From: CAZAKZ01 sp964485695
Lineage (GTDB): Bacteria > Planctomycetota > JAFGQW01
Direction of reading: 5' to 3'
Assembly (NCBI GenBank): GCA_964485695.1
Contig: CAZAKZ010000008.1
Location: 17,855 to 81,854, forward strand
DNA: 64,000 nt
Positions 16,163-25,117 of the stretch are shown one piece after another. The notes below the pieces were generated by a model. The model was given only the letters and a program-made list of their open reading frames with translations, did not search any database and had not been told where the DNA came from. A program made the translations under genes and the position numbers. Within the stretch, counting starts at the first letter, position 1. Each line of letters begins with the position of its first letter.

Positions 16163-19100
16163 TCACTCCTTCCCGCTGCTCGAACTCCTTGCAGCGAGCT
16201 CCTGATACACACTCCACTTCTCCTGGATGTCCTTGTTGGCGAGGTCCAGCAGGCGCGCTGCCTCCTCCGGCATGCGGCGGGAGAGCTCGTTGTACCGGAC
16301 TTCGTTGTAGGCGTAGTCCTTGAAGGGGATGGCCGGCGGTTTGGAATCGAGCCGGAAGGTGCCCGGCCCGTCCTCGCCCGGCTGGTAGCGGAAGAGCGGC
16401 CAGTACCCGGATTCGACGGCGAGCTTCTGCTGCTCGAGGCCCTTCTGCAAATCGATACCGTGGGCGATGCAGTGGGAATAGGCGATGATCAGCGAAGGCC
16501 CTCTGTAGGTCTCGGCCTCGTGGAAGGCGTTCAAGGTGTGCTGGAGCTTGGCGCCCATGGCCACCTGGGCCACGTAGATGTTGCCGTAGGAGACGGCAAG
16601 CATGCCGAGGTCTTTCTTCCGTGCCTGCTTGCCGCCCTCCGCGAACCGCGCCACGGCTCCGCGCGGCGTGGCCTTGGACGCCTGGCCGCCGGTGTTGGAA
16701 TAGACCTCGGTGTCGAGGACCAGCACGTTCACGTTCTTGCCGCTGGCGAGCACGTGGTCGAGGCCTCCGAAGCCGATGTCATAGGCCCAGCCGTCGCCGC
16801 CCATGATCCAGACGCTGCGCCGGACCAGGTGGCCAGCGAGAGAGAGGAGCTGGCGGGCCCGGGGATCATCCAGACCGGCGAGTTTATTCTCGAGTGCCGC
16901 CACGCGTTCTCGCTGTCTGTCGATTTGGTCCTTGGTCTCCTGGGGCGCCTCCAAGATCTCCTTGGCCAGAGGCTCGCCGACCTGGGAGGCAAGGCCCTCG
17001 AGCAGTTCCTCCGCGATCCGGCCGTGCTGGTCGACGGTGAGTCGGAATCCGAATCCGAACTCGGCGTTGTCCTCGAACAGGGAGTTGGACCAGGCGGGGC
17101 CCCGGCCGTTTCGGTCCACGGACCAGGGCGTGGTGGGCAGGTTGCCGCCGTAGATGGAGGAGCAGCCGGTGGCGTTGGCCAACAGGAGCCGGTCTCCGTA
17201 GAGCTGGGAGAGCAGCTTGACGTAGGGCGTTTCCCCGCATCCGGCGCACGCCCCGGAATACTCGAACAGGGGTTTGAGGAACTGGACGCCCCGGACCTTG
17301 GTGGTGTCCACTTCGGCCGAATCGAGGTCGGGAATCGTTTCGAAGAACTCCAGGTTCTGTTTTTCCTGCTCGAGGATAGGGAGTTTCGAGCCCATGTTGA
17401 TGGCCTTCAGGTCCTCGTCAGCCTTGTCCTTGACCGGGCAGGTCTCCACGCACAGAGCGCAGCCGGTGCAGTCCTCGACCGCGACCTGCAGGAGAAACTT
17501 CCGGTCCTCCTGGCCCTTGACGCGGAGCGCCGAGGACTTGAGTCCGGCCGGCGCGCCCTCGAGGAGGGACGCGTCGCAGTGCTTGGCGCGGATCACGCCG
17601 TGCGGGCAGACCATGGAACAGTTGCCGCACTGGATGCAGATGTCGGGATTCCACACGGGAACGGTCAGGGAGACGTTTCGCTTTTCCCACCGCGTCGTTC
17701 CGGTTGGATACGTCCCGTCCGGCGGCATGGCGCTCACCGGGAGCTCGTCGCCCCGGCCCGCCATGATGACGGAGGTGACGTCCTGCACGAACTCGGGCGC
17801 GCGGTCGGACACCACCGCAGGCAGATCGAGCTGACTCGTCACCTCGGCCGGCACTTCGATCTTGTGCAGGTTTTCCACGGCCTTGTCCACGGCCGTGAAG
17901 TTCTTCTCCACAACCTCCTTGCCCCGCTTGCCGTAGGTCTTCTCGATGGCCTCCTTGATCTTCAGGATGGCCTCGTCCCTTGGGAGGACGCCGGAGATGG
18001 CGAAGAAACAGGTCTGGAGAATGGTATTCATCCGGGACCCCATGCCCGTGTCCTCGGCCACCTTGTAAGCGTCGATGACGTAGAACTCGATTTTCTTCTC
18101 GATGAGCTGCTCCTGGACGGGCCGGGGCAGCTTGTCCCACACCTCGTCGGGGCCGTACGGGCTGTTCAGCAACAGAGTGGCGCCCGGATTGGCGTGCTTC
18201 AGGACGTCCGCCTTTTCGAGGAAATTGAACTGGTGGCAGCCGATGAAGTTGGCGGACTGGATCAGATAGGTGGACCGGATCGTTTCCGGGCCGAAGCGCA
18301 GGTGCGACGTGGTCTGGGACCCCGACTTCTTCGAGTCGTAGACGAAGAAGCCCTGGGCGTTGAAGTCGGTCTCCTCGCCGATGATCTTGATGGAGTTCTT
18401 GTTGGCGCCCACGGTGCCGTCGGCGCCCAGGCCGAAGAAGATGCACCGGAAGGCGTTCTCCGCCTCGGTGCTGAAGGTCGGATCGTAGTCGAGGCTGGTG
18501 TGGGTGACGTCGTCGCGGATGCCGATGGTGAAGTGGTTCTTGGGCTTTTCCTTGGCGAGTTCGTCGAGAACGCCCTTTACCATGGCGGGCGTGAACTCCT
18601 TGGAGGAGAGGCCGTAGCGGCCGCCTGTGATCCCGGGTAGGGTTCCCATGGGAAGGGTGCCCGCCGCAGCCGCCTCGCTCAGAGCGGTCACCACGTCCTG
18701 ATACAGGGGCTCTCCGAGGGCCCCCGGCTCCTTGGTGCGGTCGAGGACGGCGATGGATCGGGTGGTCTCGGGCAGCACCCCGAGGAGGTGCCTGGCGGAG
18801 AAAGGCCGGAACAGGTGGATCTGGATCAGGCCCACACGCTCGCCCTGTTTTCCGAGGAACTCGATGGTCTCGCGCGCCGCTTCCGCGCCGGAGCCCATGA
18901 GGATGAGGACGCGCTCGGCGTCGGGGGCACCGTGATAGTCGAACAGCCGGTAGTTCCTTCCGGTGATCTCGGCAAAACGGTTCATGGCGCCTTCCACGAT
19001 ACCGGGCAAGGCGGCGTAGAACGGATTCACGGTCTCGCGGGCCTGGAAGAAGACGTCCGGATTCTGGGCCGTGCCCCGGACCACCGGGTGGTCGGGGCTG

Positions 19101-19735
19101 AGGCCCCGGCTGCGGTGGGCGAAGACGAGGTCGTCGTCGATCATGGCCCGGATCTGCTCATCGCTCAGCAGGGTGATCTTGGCCACCTCGTGCGAGGTCC
19201 TGAACCCGTCGAAGAAATGGATGAAGGGCAGCCGCGCCTCTAAGCTGGCCGCCTGGGCGATGAGGGCCAGGTCGTGGGCTTCCTGCACGGAGCTGGAACA
19301 CAGCTGGGCGAAACCGGTGGATCGGGCGGCCATGACGTCGGAGTGGTCGCCGAAGATGGAGAGGGCCTGGGCGGCCAGGGAGCGCGCACTCACGTGGAGG
19401 ACGGCCGCGGTGAGCTCTCCGGCAATCTTGTACATGTTGGGAATCATCAGGAGCAGGCCCTGCGAGGCCGTGAAGGTGGTGGTCAGCGCACCGGTCTGCA
19501 GCGAGCCGTGCAGAGCACCGGCGGCGCCGCCTTCGCTCTGGAGCTCGGCCACGCACGGGATGCTTCCCCAGATGTTCTTGACGCCCTGGGTCGCCCACAT
19601 GTCGGCGAACTCCCCCATGGGGGAGGAAGGCGTGATGGGATAGATGGCGCAGATCTCGTTCACCCTGTATGCGACGTGGGCCGTGGCCTCGTTGCCGTCG
19701 AGGGTTCGCACCGGGCCGTTTTGCAGAGAAGTCAT
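16163..19735 (-). CDS. nifJ: Pyruvate:ferredoxin (flavodoxin) oxidoreductase, single-chain
   Basis: 1190 residues, the usual length of the fused homodimeric enzyme. It converts pyruvate and CoA to acetyl-CoA and CO2 with reduction of ferredoxin. Order: N-terminal pyruvate-binding domain (EICAIYPITPSSPMGEFADM), domain II (VLILMGSGAEAARETIEFLG), two [4Fe-4S] clusters (CIQCGNCSMVCP and CTGCALCVETCP, about 680-760), and the thiamine-diphosphate domain (CAGCGETPYVK, GCSSIYGGNLPTTPW, VLDTEVYSNTGGQ). ATG 19735 (MTSLQNGPVRTLDGNEA) starts exactly where the family does; the frame runs open to 20173 without family similarity. It implies anaerobic or facultative metabolism. Confidence 0.97.
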   Translation of the reverse strand: MTSLQNGPVRTLDGNEATAHVAYRVNEICAIYPITPSSPMGEFADMWATQGVKNIWGSIPCVAELQSEGGAAGALHGSLQTGALTTTFTASQGLLLMIPNMYKIAGELTAAVLHVSARSLAAQALSIFGDHSDVMAARSTGFAQLCSSSVQEAHDLALIAQAASLEARLPFIHFFDGFRTSHEVAKITLLSDEQIRAMIDDDLVFAHRSRGLSPDHPVVRGTAQNPDVFFQARETVNPFYAALPGIVEGAMNRFAEITGRNYRLFDYHGAPDAERVLILMGSGAEAARETIEFLGKQGERVGLIQIHLFRPFSARHLLGVLPETTRSIAVLDRTKEPGALGEPLYQDVVTALSEAAAAGTLPMGTLPGITGGRYGLSSKEFTPAMVKGVLDELAKEKPKNHFTIGIRDDVTHTSLDYDPTFSTEAENAFRCIFFGLGADGTVGANKNSIKIIGEETDFNAQGFFVYDSKKSGSQTTSHLRFGPETIRSTYLIQSANFIGCHQFNFLEKADVLKHANPGATLLLNSPYGPDEVWDKLPRPVQEQLIEKKIEFYVIDAYKVAEDTGMGSRMNTILQTCFFAISGVLPRDEAILKIKEAIEKTYGKRGKEVVEKNFTAVDKAVENLHKIEVPAEVTSQLDLPAVVSDRAPEFVQDVTSVIMAGRGDELPVSAMPPDGTYPTGTTRWEKRNVSLTVPVWNPDICIQCGNCSMVCPHGVIRAKHCDASLLEGAPAGLKSSALRVKGQEDRKFLLQVAVEDCTGCALCVETCPVKDKADEDLKAINMGSKLPILEQEKQNLEFFETIPDLDSAEVDTTKVRGVQFLKPLFEYSGACAGCGETPYVKLLSQLYGDRLLLANATGCSSIYGGNLPTTPWSVDRNGRGPAWSNSLFEDNAEFGFGFRLTVDQHGRIAEELLEGLASQVGEPLAKEILEAPQETKDQIDRQRERVAALENKLAGLDDPRARQLLSLAGHLVRRSVWIMGGDGWAYDIGFGGLDHVLASGKNVNVLVLDTEVYSNTGGQASKATPRGAVARFAEGGKQARKKDLGMLAVSYGNIYVAQVAMGAKLQHTLNAFHEAETYRGPSLIIAYSHCIAHGIDLQKGLEQQKLAVESGYWPLFRYQPGEDGPGTFRLDSKPPAIPFKDYAYNEVRYNELSRRMPEEAARLLDLANKDIQEKWSVYQELAARSSSSGKE

Positions 19736-20276
19736 GGTATCTCGATTTCCCAAACTAAGATGGTTCATGGACGCGGGTGTTCCCGGCGTGGAGCGGGGGG
19801 AGCTGGTAGGGCCGAAAGAGCGGCTGGTTGCCGGTTCGGGCAGGCCTCTTCCGGTGCGATTCAGCATCGCCCCGACCTCGACGCGGGCCGCAAAAAATAT
19901 AGTCGATCGGGGGTCCGCTTTCAGCTTCCTTGGCTGCGGGAGTCGGTCACCGTCTCGAGACATCCTGGCATTCCAGTCCGGATGGCGGTCTCCGGCGGGG
20001 CCGGTTAACTCTTTAGAGATACCGGAGTTCGATGGATCCCTCCAGGATCGCTTCGAGGTGCCCCTGCCGGAAGCTCCGGGAATGCCATCGAGCGTCTTGA
20101 AGTCGGGGCCCTGACACGGATACAATCCAGCCTTGGGATTCACTGCGAGAGTAGTCTCAGAGAAGGAGGTCACCCCTGATCTCTTCCTGTACTTGGTCGG
20201 GTTGCCAGTGGCCAGTCATCCATCGCGGACCCGAAGTGAATTTTTTGTTTTGAGGTGCTTTTAGGAGAGTAGTTTC
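19736..20276. other. Divergent intergenic region between nifJ and a secreted-protein gene
   Basis: This 541-bp gap must hold promoters for both flanking genes. The nifJ frame stays open through most of it by chance of composition but shows no conserved protein pattern. An AT-rich patch near 19892-19905 (AAAAAATATAGT on plus) could supply a minus-strand -10 for nifJ, but no matching -35 was seen. No RNA gene or repeat was recognised. Confidence 0.4.
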
Positions 20277-21464
20277 ATGAGAATTTTGATTCCCCTTGTC
20301 CTTCTGCTCCTGGTGGTCGGAACCGTCGACAGCCAGATCTTCCGGTCGGCCAAGGAGGTGACGGCCCTCACGGGCTCCCCGGCCTCGGATTTCGCGGCCA
20401 CCATTACGGGCGACGAGCTGACCATCTACTGGCACTCCAGCCGAACCGGTGGGGCCGGCTCCGGGGACATCTGGATGAGCACCCGGAAGAGCATTTCCTC
20501 CGCCTGGACCACACCGGTCAACGTGAAGGAGCTCAACACCACGGCCAACGAGTACTACGTGACCGTCCGGCCCGACAACCTGGAGATCATCTTCTCCAGG
20601 TACATTGGCACGACGACCCGGAATGACCTGTATTCCTCAACCCGAGCGAAGACCACCGACCCCTGGGGGGCCCCGGTCCCCCTGACCGTCCTCAACACGG
20701 CCAACTATGAGGATGATCCGAATTTCAGAGGCGACGGCCTGGAGCTCTTCTTCAGCTCCTCCCGCACCGGCCAGAGCCAGCTGACGGGACTCTGGCACAC
20801 GACCCGCAAGAGCCTCACTTCCCCCTGGAGTACCGCGTCCCTCGTCAAGGAGCTCGACACGGCGAATGACGACCACTCCCCGGCCATCTCCGGCGACGGC
20901 CTCACCCTGTTCTTCTCCATCTACAACCATCCCGGAGGAACCGGCTCCAGCGACTTCTTCAGGGCGACCCGGCCCGACGTCAACTCCCCGTTCGGAAAAT
21001 TCGTGGAAATAAAGGAGCTCAACTCGAGGCGGTGGGAGCACAACGGCTGCCAGACCCTCGACGGATTCTCATTTTACTACACCTATGACCAGCAGAATAA
21101 GATCTACCGCGCGGACCGCATCCTGCCCGTCTGCTATGCGCCGGGCGGCCCGCCCGTCCGCGGCCAGACCTTCGTGATCTACTGCCGCCACGATCCGGGC
21201 AACGTGGCCGGCGTGGTGGTTGGTTCCCTCTCCTCCATTCCGCCCACGCCCGTTCCCCCCATCCAGGGCAACCTGGAGATCAACCTGGGCTTAATGTTCT
21301 GGTGGTTCCAGGGCGGTGTGGACGCGGACGGAAAGTGCACCACCAAGATCCCGGTCCCGGATGCCCCGGCCCTCAAAGGCATAACCGTCTTCTTCCAGGG
21401 CGCCATCCAGGCCAGTGCCACGGCCTGGATGTTATCCCCGGCCTCCAAGCAGACGGTTCAGTAG
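20277..21464 (+). CDS. Secreted PD40/TolB-like beta-propeller with recurring C-terminal module
   Basis: 395 residues. Signal peptide MRILIPLVLLLLVVGTVDSQ, then about 250 residues of PD40/WD40-like blades with the typical SGDGLTLFFSIY, RGDGLELFFSSSRTG and TGDELTIYWHSSRTG strings. The last ~110 residues are a divergent copy of the shared C-terminal module (GQTFVIYCRHDPGN, LMFWWFQGGVDADGKC, LKGITVFFQGAI). AGGAGAG precedes ATG 20277. It is probably secreted or cell-surface; the propeller would bind a ligand or protein. A strong terminator ends the unit. Confidence 0.85.
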   Translation: MRILIPLVLLLLVVGTVDSQIFRSAKEVTALTGSPASDFAATITGDELTIYWHSSRTGGAGSGDIWMSTRKSISSAWTTPVNVKELNTTANEYYVTVRPDNLEIIFSRYIGTTTRNDLYSSTRAKTTDPWGAPVPLTVLNTANYEDDPNFRGDGLELFFSSSRTGQSQLTGLWHTTRKSLTSPWSTASLVKELDTANDDHSPAISGDGLTLFFSIYNHPGGTGSSDFFRATRPDVNSPFGKFVEIKELNSRRWEHNGCQTLDGFSFYYTYDQQNKIYRADRILPVCYAPGGPPVRGQTFVIYCRHDPGNVAGVVVGSLSSIPPTPVPPIQGNLEINLGLMFWWFQGGVDADGKCTTKIPVPDAPALKGITVFFQGAIQASATAWMLSPASKQTVQ

Positions 21465-21490
21465 CCCCACGACCCGATCGAGTTCTACCC

Positions 21491-21525
21491 GCAGCGCCCT
21501 CCCCGTGAGGGCGCTGCTTTTTTTT
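21491..21525 (+). terminator. Rho-independent terminator
   Basis: Perfect 11-bp GC-rich stem (GCAGCGCCCTC and its complement), 5-nt loop, followed immediately by eight T. It lies 26 bp after the stop of the propeller gene. Confidence 0.92.
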
Positions 21526-21568
21526 CAAAGGATCGAGGGCCGCCAGGGCCGATGAGGACCCCAGCACC

Positions 21569-22771
21569 ATGACCAGTCTGAAGAACATCCTCGTCCTCGC
21601 GCCCTTCGGGGTCTATCCGCCCCGGTCCGGGGGCCACGCCGCGGTTCTGGAACCGGCCCGGCACCTGGCCCGGTCCGGCGTGGATGTCCGTCTGTTCGGC
21701 CTCGGCATCCGGAAGTTCGAGGCGCTGCGCCACCTCCGATCCTTCGAGCGTCGCCTCGAGCCCCGCCTGGTGGAGGAGCGCCACGTTTCGTGGTGGAACG
21801 CCCTGGACTACCTGAGACGGGGCCGCACCGGCCTGCCGCCCCTTCAGGCGGCCGCCTATCTCCGGCGCCGGGCCTCTGCCGGCCTCCGGGCGCGATGCGA
21901 GGCTGCCGATGCGGTGGTGTGCGAGCTGCCCTGGCTCTTTGACTTTGCTTCGACCCACCAACCCCGGCTCCTCGTGGCCCACAACGTGGAGGCCGACCTG
22001 GTGGAGGCCAATCCCCGGGCCCGCGCTTCCCACCTCGAACGCGCCATAAAAATCGAGGGCCGGGCGTGGCAAGATGCGGACGCGGTGATCTGCTACACCC
22101 AGGAGGACCGGGATCGCCTGGCCCGGCGCTACGGCCCCCGACCGGCCGAGGTCATTCCCCTGGGTGTGGACACGGAGCGCATCCGTCCGGCAGATCGCAC
22201 GGCGCGTGACCGGGCAAGAACACGTCTGGGTGTGGGGGATCGATTCGTGGTGCTGTTCACCGGCGCCTGGCACCTTCCGAACCGGGCGGCCAGGGACCGC
22301 ATGATTGCCTGGGCCGAAACCCTGGGGCAGGAATACCTGCTCGTGGTCGCTGGATCCGTGGGACCCAAACCCGAGCAAGGGAGGAACTGGGTGGTGACGG
22401 GTACGCTCCCGAGCCTCGAGGACTGGTTCCGGGCGGCGGACTGCTGCGTCAATCCGGTCACCGAGGGTTCCGGGGCCAACGTCAAGGTGCTCGAGTACAT
22501 GGCGTGGGGCCTGCCGGTTGTGGCCACGCCCTTCGGGGCCCGCGGCCTGGACGCTCGTGAAGGAGAACACCTTTTCGTTCGCGAGGTGGATCAGTTCCCC
22601 TCGACCTTGAAGAAACTCCACGGCGATCCGGTGCTCTGCGATGCTCTGGGCCGGGCCGGCCGGCATCACGTGGAGGCCGAGCGGTCCTGGGCCGCGCTCA
22701 CCGGGCGACGCCAAGCGCTTCTGGAGGCCCTGGTGACGGAGCCTGCCTCGCCTTGCCATGCCATGCCCTGA
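21569..22771 (+). CDS. GT4-family glycosyltransferase
   Basis: 400 residues with two Rossmann-like lobes (GT-B fold). The N-terminal acceptor lobe opens with ILVLAPFGVYPPRSGGHAAV, the Gly-rich motif of GT4. The donor lobe has VVLFTGAWHLPNR and the E-x7-E type motif in EGSGANVKVLEYMAWGLPVVAT. Such enzymes transfer sugars from nucleotide donors to lipid-linked or protein glycans at the cytoplasmic membrane face. Its 3' end overlaps the convergent glycosyltransferase gene by 74 bp. It is separated from the upstream gene by the terminator, so it has its own promoter. Confidence 0.9.
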   Translation: MTSLKNILVLAPFGVYPPRSGGHAAVLEPARHLARSGVDVRLFGLGIRKFEALRHLRSFERRLEPRLVEERHVSWWNALDYLRRGRTGLPPLQAAAYLRRRASAGLRARCEAADAVVCELPWLFDFASTHQPRLLVAHNVEADLVEANPRARASHLERAIKIEGRAWQDADAVICYTQEDRDRLARRYGPRPAEVIPLGVDTERIRPADRTARDRARTRLGVGDRFVVLFTGAWHLPNRAARDRMIAWAETLGQEYLLVVAGSVGPKPEQGRNWVVTGTLPSLEDWFRAADCCVNPVTEGSGANVKVLEYMAWGLPVVATPFGARGLDAREGEHLFVREVDQFPSTLKKLHGDPVLCDALGRAGRHHVEAERSWAALTGRRQALLEALVTEPASPCHAMP

Positions 22772-23837
22772 GAAACCGATCCGCCACCCGGTCGATGTGA
22801 AAGTGCTCCATGACCCTGTCCCGGCCGCGGCGTCCCAGGGTTCGGCGCAGATCGGCATCCGAGGTGAGGCAGCGCAGGTCTTCTCCGGCCGGGCCGTGCA
22901 CCAGAAGACCGCCCTCACCCACCACGTGGGGGAGGGCCCCGGTGCGGTTCCCGAGGACGGCCACGCCGCAAGCCATGGCTTCGATGAGCACCGCCCCGAA
23001 GTACTCCTCCCAGGACGGAGTGGACCGGGGCAGGTGGAGCAATATCGAGGCGCGGGCGTAGAGACCGGCCATGTCCTGGTGCGGGACGGATCCCAGAAAC
23101 TCGACCCGATTCTCGAGGCCCAGACTGGCTACCGCCTTCTGGAGGGGAGATTCGAGAGGCCCGGTTCCGACGATGTGCCAGGACCAGTGGTCAGGCGTCT
23201 CCCGGAAGGCCTCGAGGGCTTCGATAAGCCCCTTGGCCTCCTCCAGGCGGCACACCGTGAGGATCACGGCCTCGCGCCGGTCTGGATCCGGAGGACGAAA
23301 CACCTCGGTGTCCACGGGATGGCCGGTGAGGACCACGCGAGGATCCCTGGGCTTCAGGAGGCCCAGGGCCGTGAACCTTTGCCGGGCCAGGGGCGTAGTG
23401 CACAGGATGGCGGACGCCGCGTCCATGACCACTCTGGCCCGTGCAACAGCGGCACCCCGAAGGCCGGGCAGCGTCACCGAGGAGCCGCACACCAGGCGCG
23501 CTCCGCTGCGCTTTGCGGCCGCGAGGGCCACGCGGGGGTAGGCGTACAAGGTGGGGTCCGAGGTCTCGATGACGTCGAATCCCTCGAGTCGCGTCCGGGC
23601 CGACCGGTACGGACACACGCCGAGCGATTTCTCCAACCGATGGCTGAAGGGGCCGAACCCGGCTCGCACGCCTTCCACCTTGAGGCCCGGGAAGGCGAAG
23701 GGCGTCCTCGCATCCCGGAACACCGTGACCTCGGCCTCGCCCCGGTCCACGAGGCGGGCGTAGAGCGCGGCCTGGAGTTCGAACATGGTGTGGTGGCGCG
23801 CGTGCGGGGGACGGAATATCGCGACGCGGAGCGTCAT
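22698..23837 (-). CDS. GT4-family glycosyltransferase, last gene of overlapping operon
   Basis: 379 residues, GT-B fold. N-terminal VAIFRPPHARHHTMFELQAAL; donor lobe with VILTVCRLEEAKGLIEALEA, GTGPLESPLQ and the catalytic-site string EYFGAVLIEAMACGVAVLGN. ATG 23837 overlaps the phosphodiesterase stop by 4 bp (ATGA), so it is translationally coupled. The C-terminal ~25 residues (beyond the helix ending in RFLRAWHG) are coded in the region overlapping the opposite GT4 gene and look like an unconserved extension. Confidence 0.9.
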   Translation of the reverse strand: MTLRVAIFRPPHARHHTMFELQAALYARLVDRGEAEVTVFRDARTPFAFPGLKVEGVRAGFGPFSHRLEKSLGVCPYRSARTRLEGFDVIETSDPTLYAYPRVALAAAKRSGARLVCGSSVTLPGLRGAAVARARVVMDAASAILCTTPLARQRFTALGLLKPRDPRVVLTGHPVDTEVFRPPDPDRREAVILTVCRLEEAKGLIEALEAFRETPDHWSWHIVGTGPLESPLQKAVASLGLENRVEFLGSVPHQDMAGLYARASILLHLPRSTPSWEEYFGAVLIEAMACGVAVLGNRTGALPHVVGEGGLLVHGPAGEDLRCLTSDADLRRTLGRRGRDRVMEHFHIDRVADRFLRAWHGKARQAPSPGPPEALGVAR

Positions 23838-25117
23838 GGCGTGCCTCCGACTCCGGCAGTCGCCGGCTCGAGCCAGGACTGCCCCTCGTTCTTCGAGGGC
23901 ACGGACACGCCCAGGAGGTGACAGAGCGTCGGGCACACGTCCGCGAGAGGCGCCTCCTCCACCTCGGTGGCCGGAATCCCGGGGCCGTGGACCAGGGCCA
24001 GACCCTTCTGGCCCTCCACGCCGGGATCGTAGCCGTGCATGCCGAGGACCCGTTCCTCGCGCCGGTGGAAGAAGTCGGGCCGGACCAGGACGCCCGGATC
24101 CGCCAGCCAGACCCGGTCCCCGTATCGCCGATCTCCAAAGGGAATCCGGCGACGGCGGGCCATGTCTGCATCCAGAATCCGACCACGGCCCTCGAGGTCC
24201 GTGAAGGCCGCATCCAGAAAGGCCTTGGCTTCTGGCCTCAGGGCCCACACCTTGACCGTGGTGGAATCGCAGAACGCCAGCCAGTCTTGCGCCTCCACCA
24301 GGCCGAGATTTTGGGCTGTTCTTCGCAGGGCTCGCAGGGCGTCCACGCGGGCCGTCACCTCGACCATGCCGTGGTCCCCGACCACCAGCCAGGTGGGGGG
24401 GCGGCCGGCCTTCTGGAATGCCTTGTGAATACGGTGCAGGCGGTTGTCCAGCTGGGTGCAGGCCCGGGCCGTCTCTGGAGACCGGGGCCCGTGGGCGTGA
24501 CCGACCTGGTCGGCTCCGGACAGAAGGCCGAACCAGACCTTGAAATCCTTCCCGGCTCCCTGGACCAGGGCCGCTTCAGTGCTCGCGTCCGACCCGTCCA
24601 CCTCGGGATACATGAGGTAGTTGAAGGCCACCCCGGCCTCGTGCATGGCATCGAACAACGAGGGGACGCCCAGGGCCCCGGGTTCCTGCACCGGCCGCTC
24701 GTCCTCGGACATGGCAAAGAACCGGAGCAGGTGCAGCGGAATCCTTGCCGTGGAGGGGTGGCGCGCCTGGGCCCGGGCGCGACCATAGATCCGGGTGCGG
24801 AACTGGGCCTCGACCACGCGGCCTGCAACGCCCGGCAGGGCCGAGGCTGCGGCCTGGGCCCATCGGGTCCACGACTTCCCGGCCAGGAACCGGAACGGCG
24901 ACGCGTCCGGGTCGTAGCAGTGCATGGTCCAGCGCCCGGTGACGTCGGCCCAGGCCCCGGTGAAGATCGTGGTGCGCTGGGTGAAGCCGGACGCGGTGCG
25001 GACCTTCTTCACGTGGAGACCTTCCTGCTTCAGCTTCCACAGGAACGGAGTTTTCTCCGGGCTCAGGTAGTCCCAGCGAAAGGCATCCAGGACCAGGAAG
25101 AGAACGGGACTGTTCAT
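23834..25117 (-). CDS. NPP/alkaline-phosphatase-superfamily phosphodiesterase
   Basis: 427 residues. The alkaline-phosphatase fold is shown by the metal Asp in VLDAFRWDYL (D11), a nucleophile candidate Thr in GFTQRTTIFTG (T49), DQVGHAHG (metal Asp plus His), VVGDHGM (Asp-His pair) and LGMHGYDPG (third His). This set is that of nucleotide pyrophosphatase/phosphodiesterases, which split phosphodiester or pyrophosphate bonds. There is no signal peptide, so it appears cytoplasmic, unusual for this group. AGGAGGG precedes ATG 25117. It overlaps both neighbours by 4 bp, tying its role to glycan assembly, perhaps trimming a phospho-linked donor. Confidence 0.88.
   Translation of the reverse strand: MNSPVLFLVLDAFRWDYLSPEKTPFLWKLKQEGLHVKKVRTASGFTQRTTIFTGAWADVTGRWTMHCYDPDASPFRFLAGKSWTRWAQAAASALPGVAGRVVEAQFRTRIYGRARAQARHPSTARIPLHLLRFFAMSEDERPVQEPGALGVPSLFDAMHEAGVAFNYLMYPEVDGSDASTEAALVQGAGKDFKVWFGLLSGADQVGHAHGPRSPETARACTQLDNRLHRIHKAFQKAGRPPTWLVVGDHGMVEVTARVDALRALRRTAQNLGLVEAQDWLAFCDSTTVKVWALRPEAKAFLDAAFTDLEGRGRILDADMARRRRIPFGDRRYGDRVWLADPGVLVRPDFFHRREERVLGMHGYDPGVEGQKGLALVHGPGIPATEVEEAPLADVCPTLCHLLGVSVPSKNEGQSWLEPATAGVGGTP

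Noticed and set aside
16139..18640. 833-residue open frame on the plus strand
   Set aside because: It lies exactly antisense to nifJ, is rich in Gly/Arg/Glu/Leu/Val, has no ribosome binding site or family pattern, and is a normal shadow in GC-rich coding DNA.
19736..20173. N-terminal extension of nifJ by up to 146 residues
   Set aside because: The family begins at MTSLQNGPVRTLDGNEA; the extension has no conserved pattern and an unsuitable composition.
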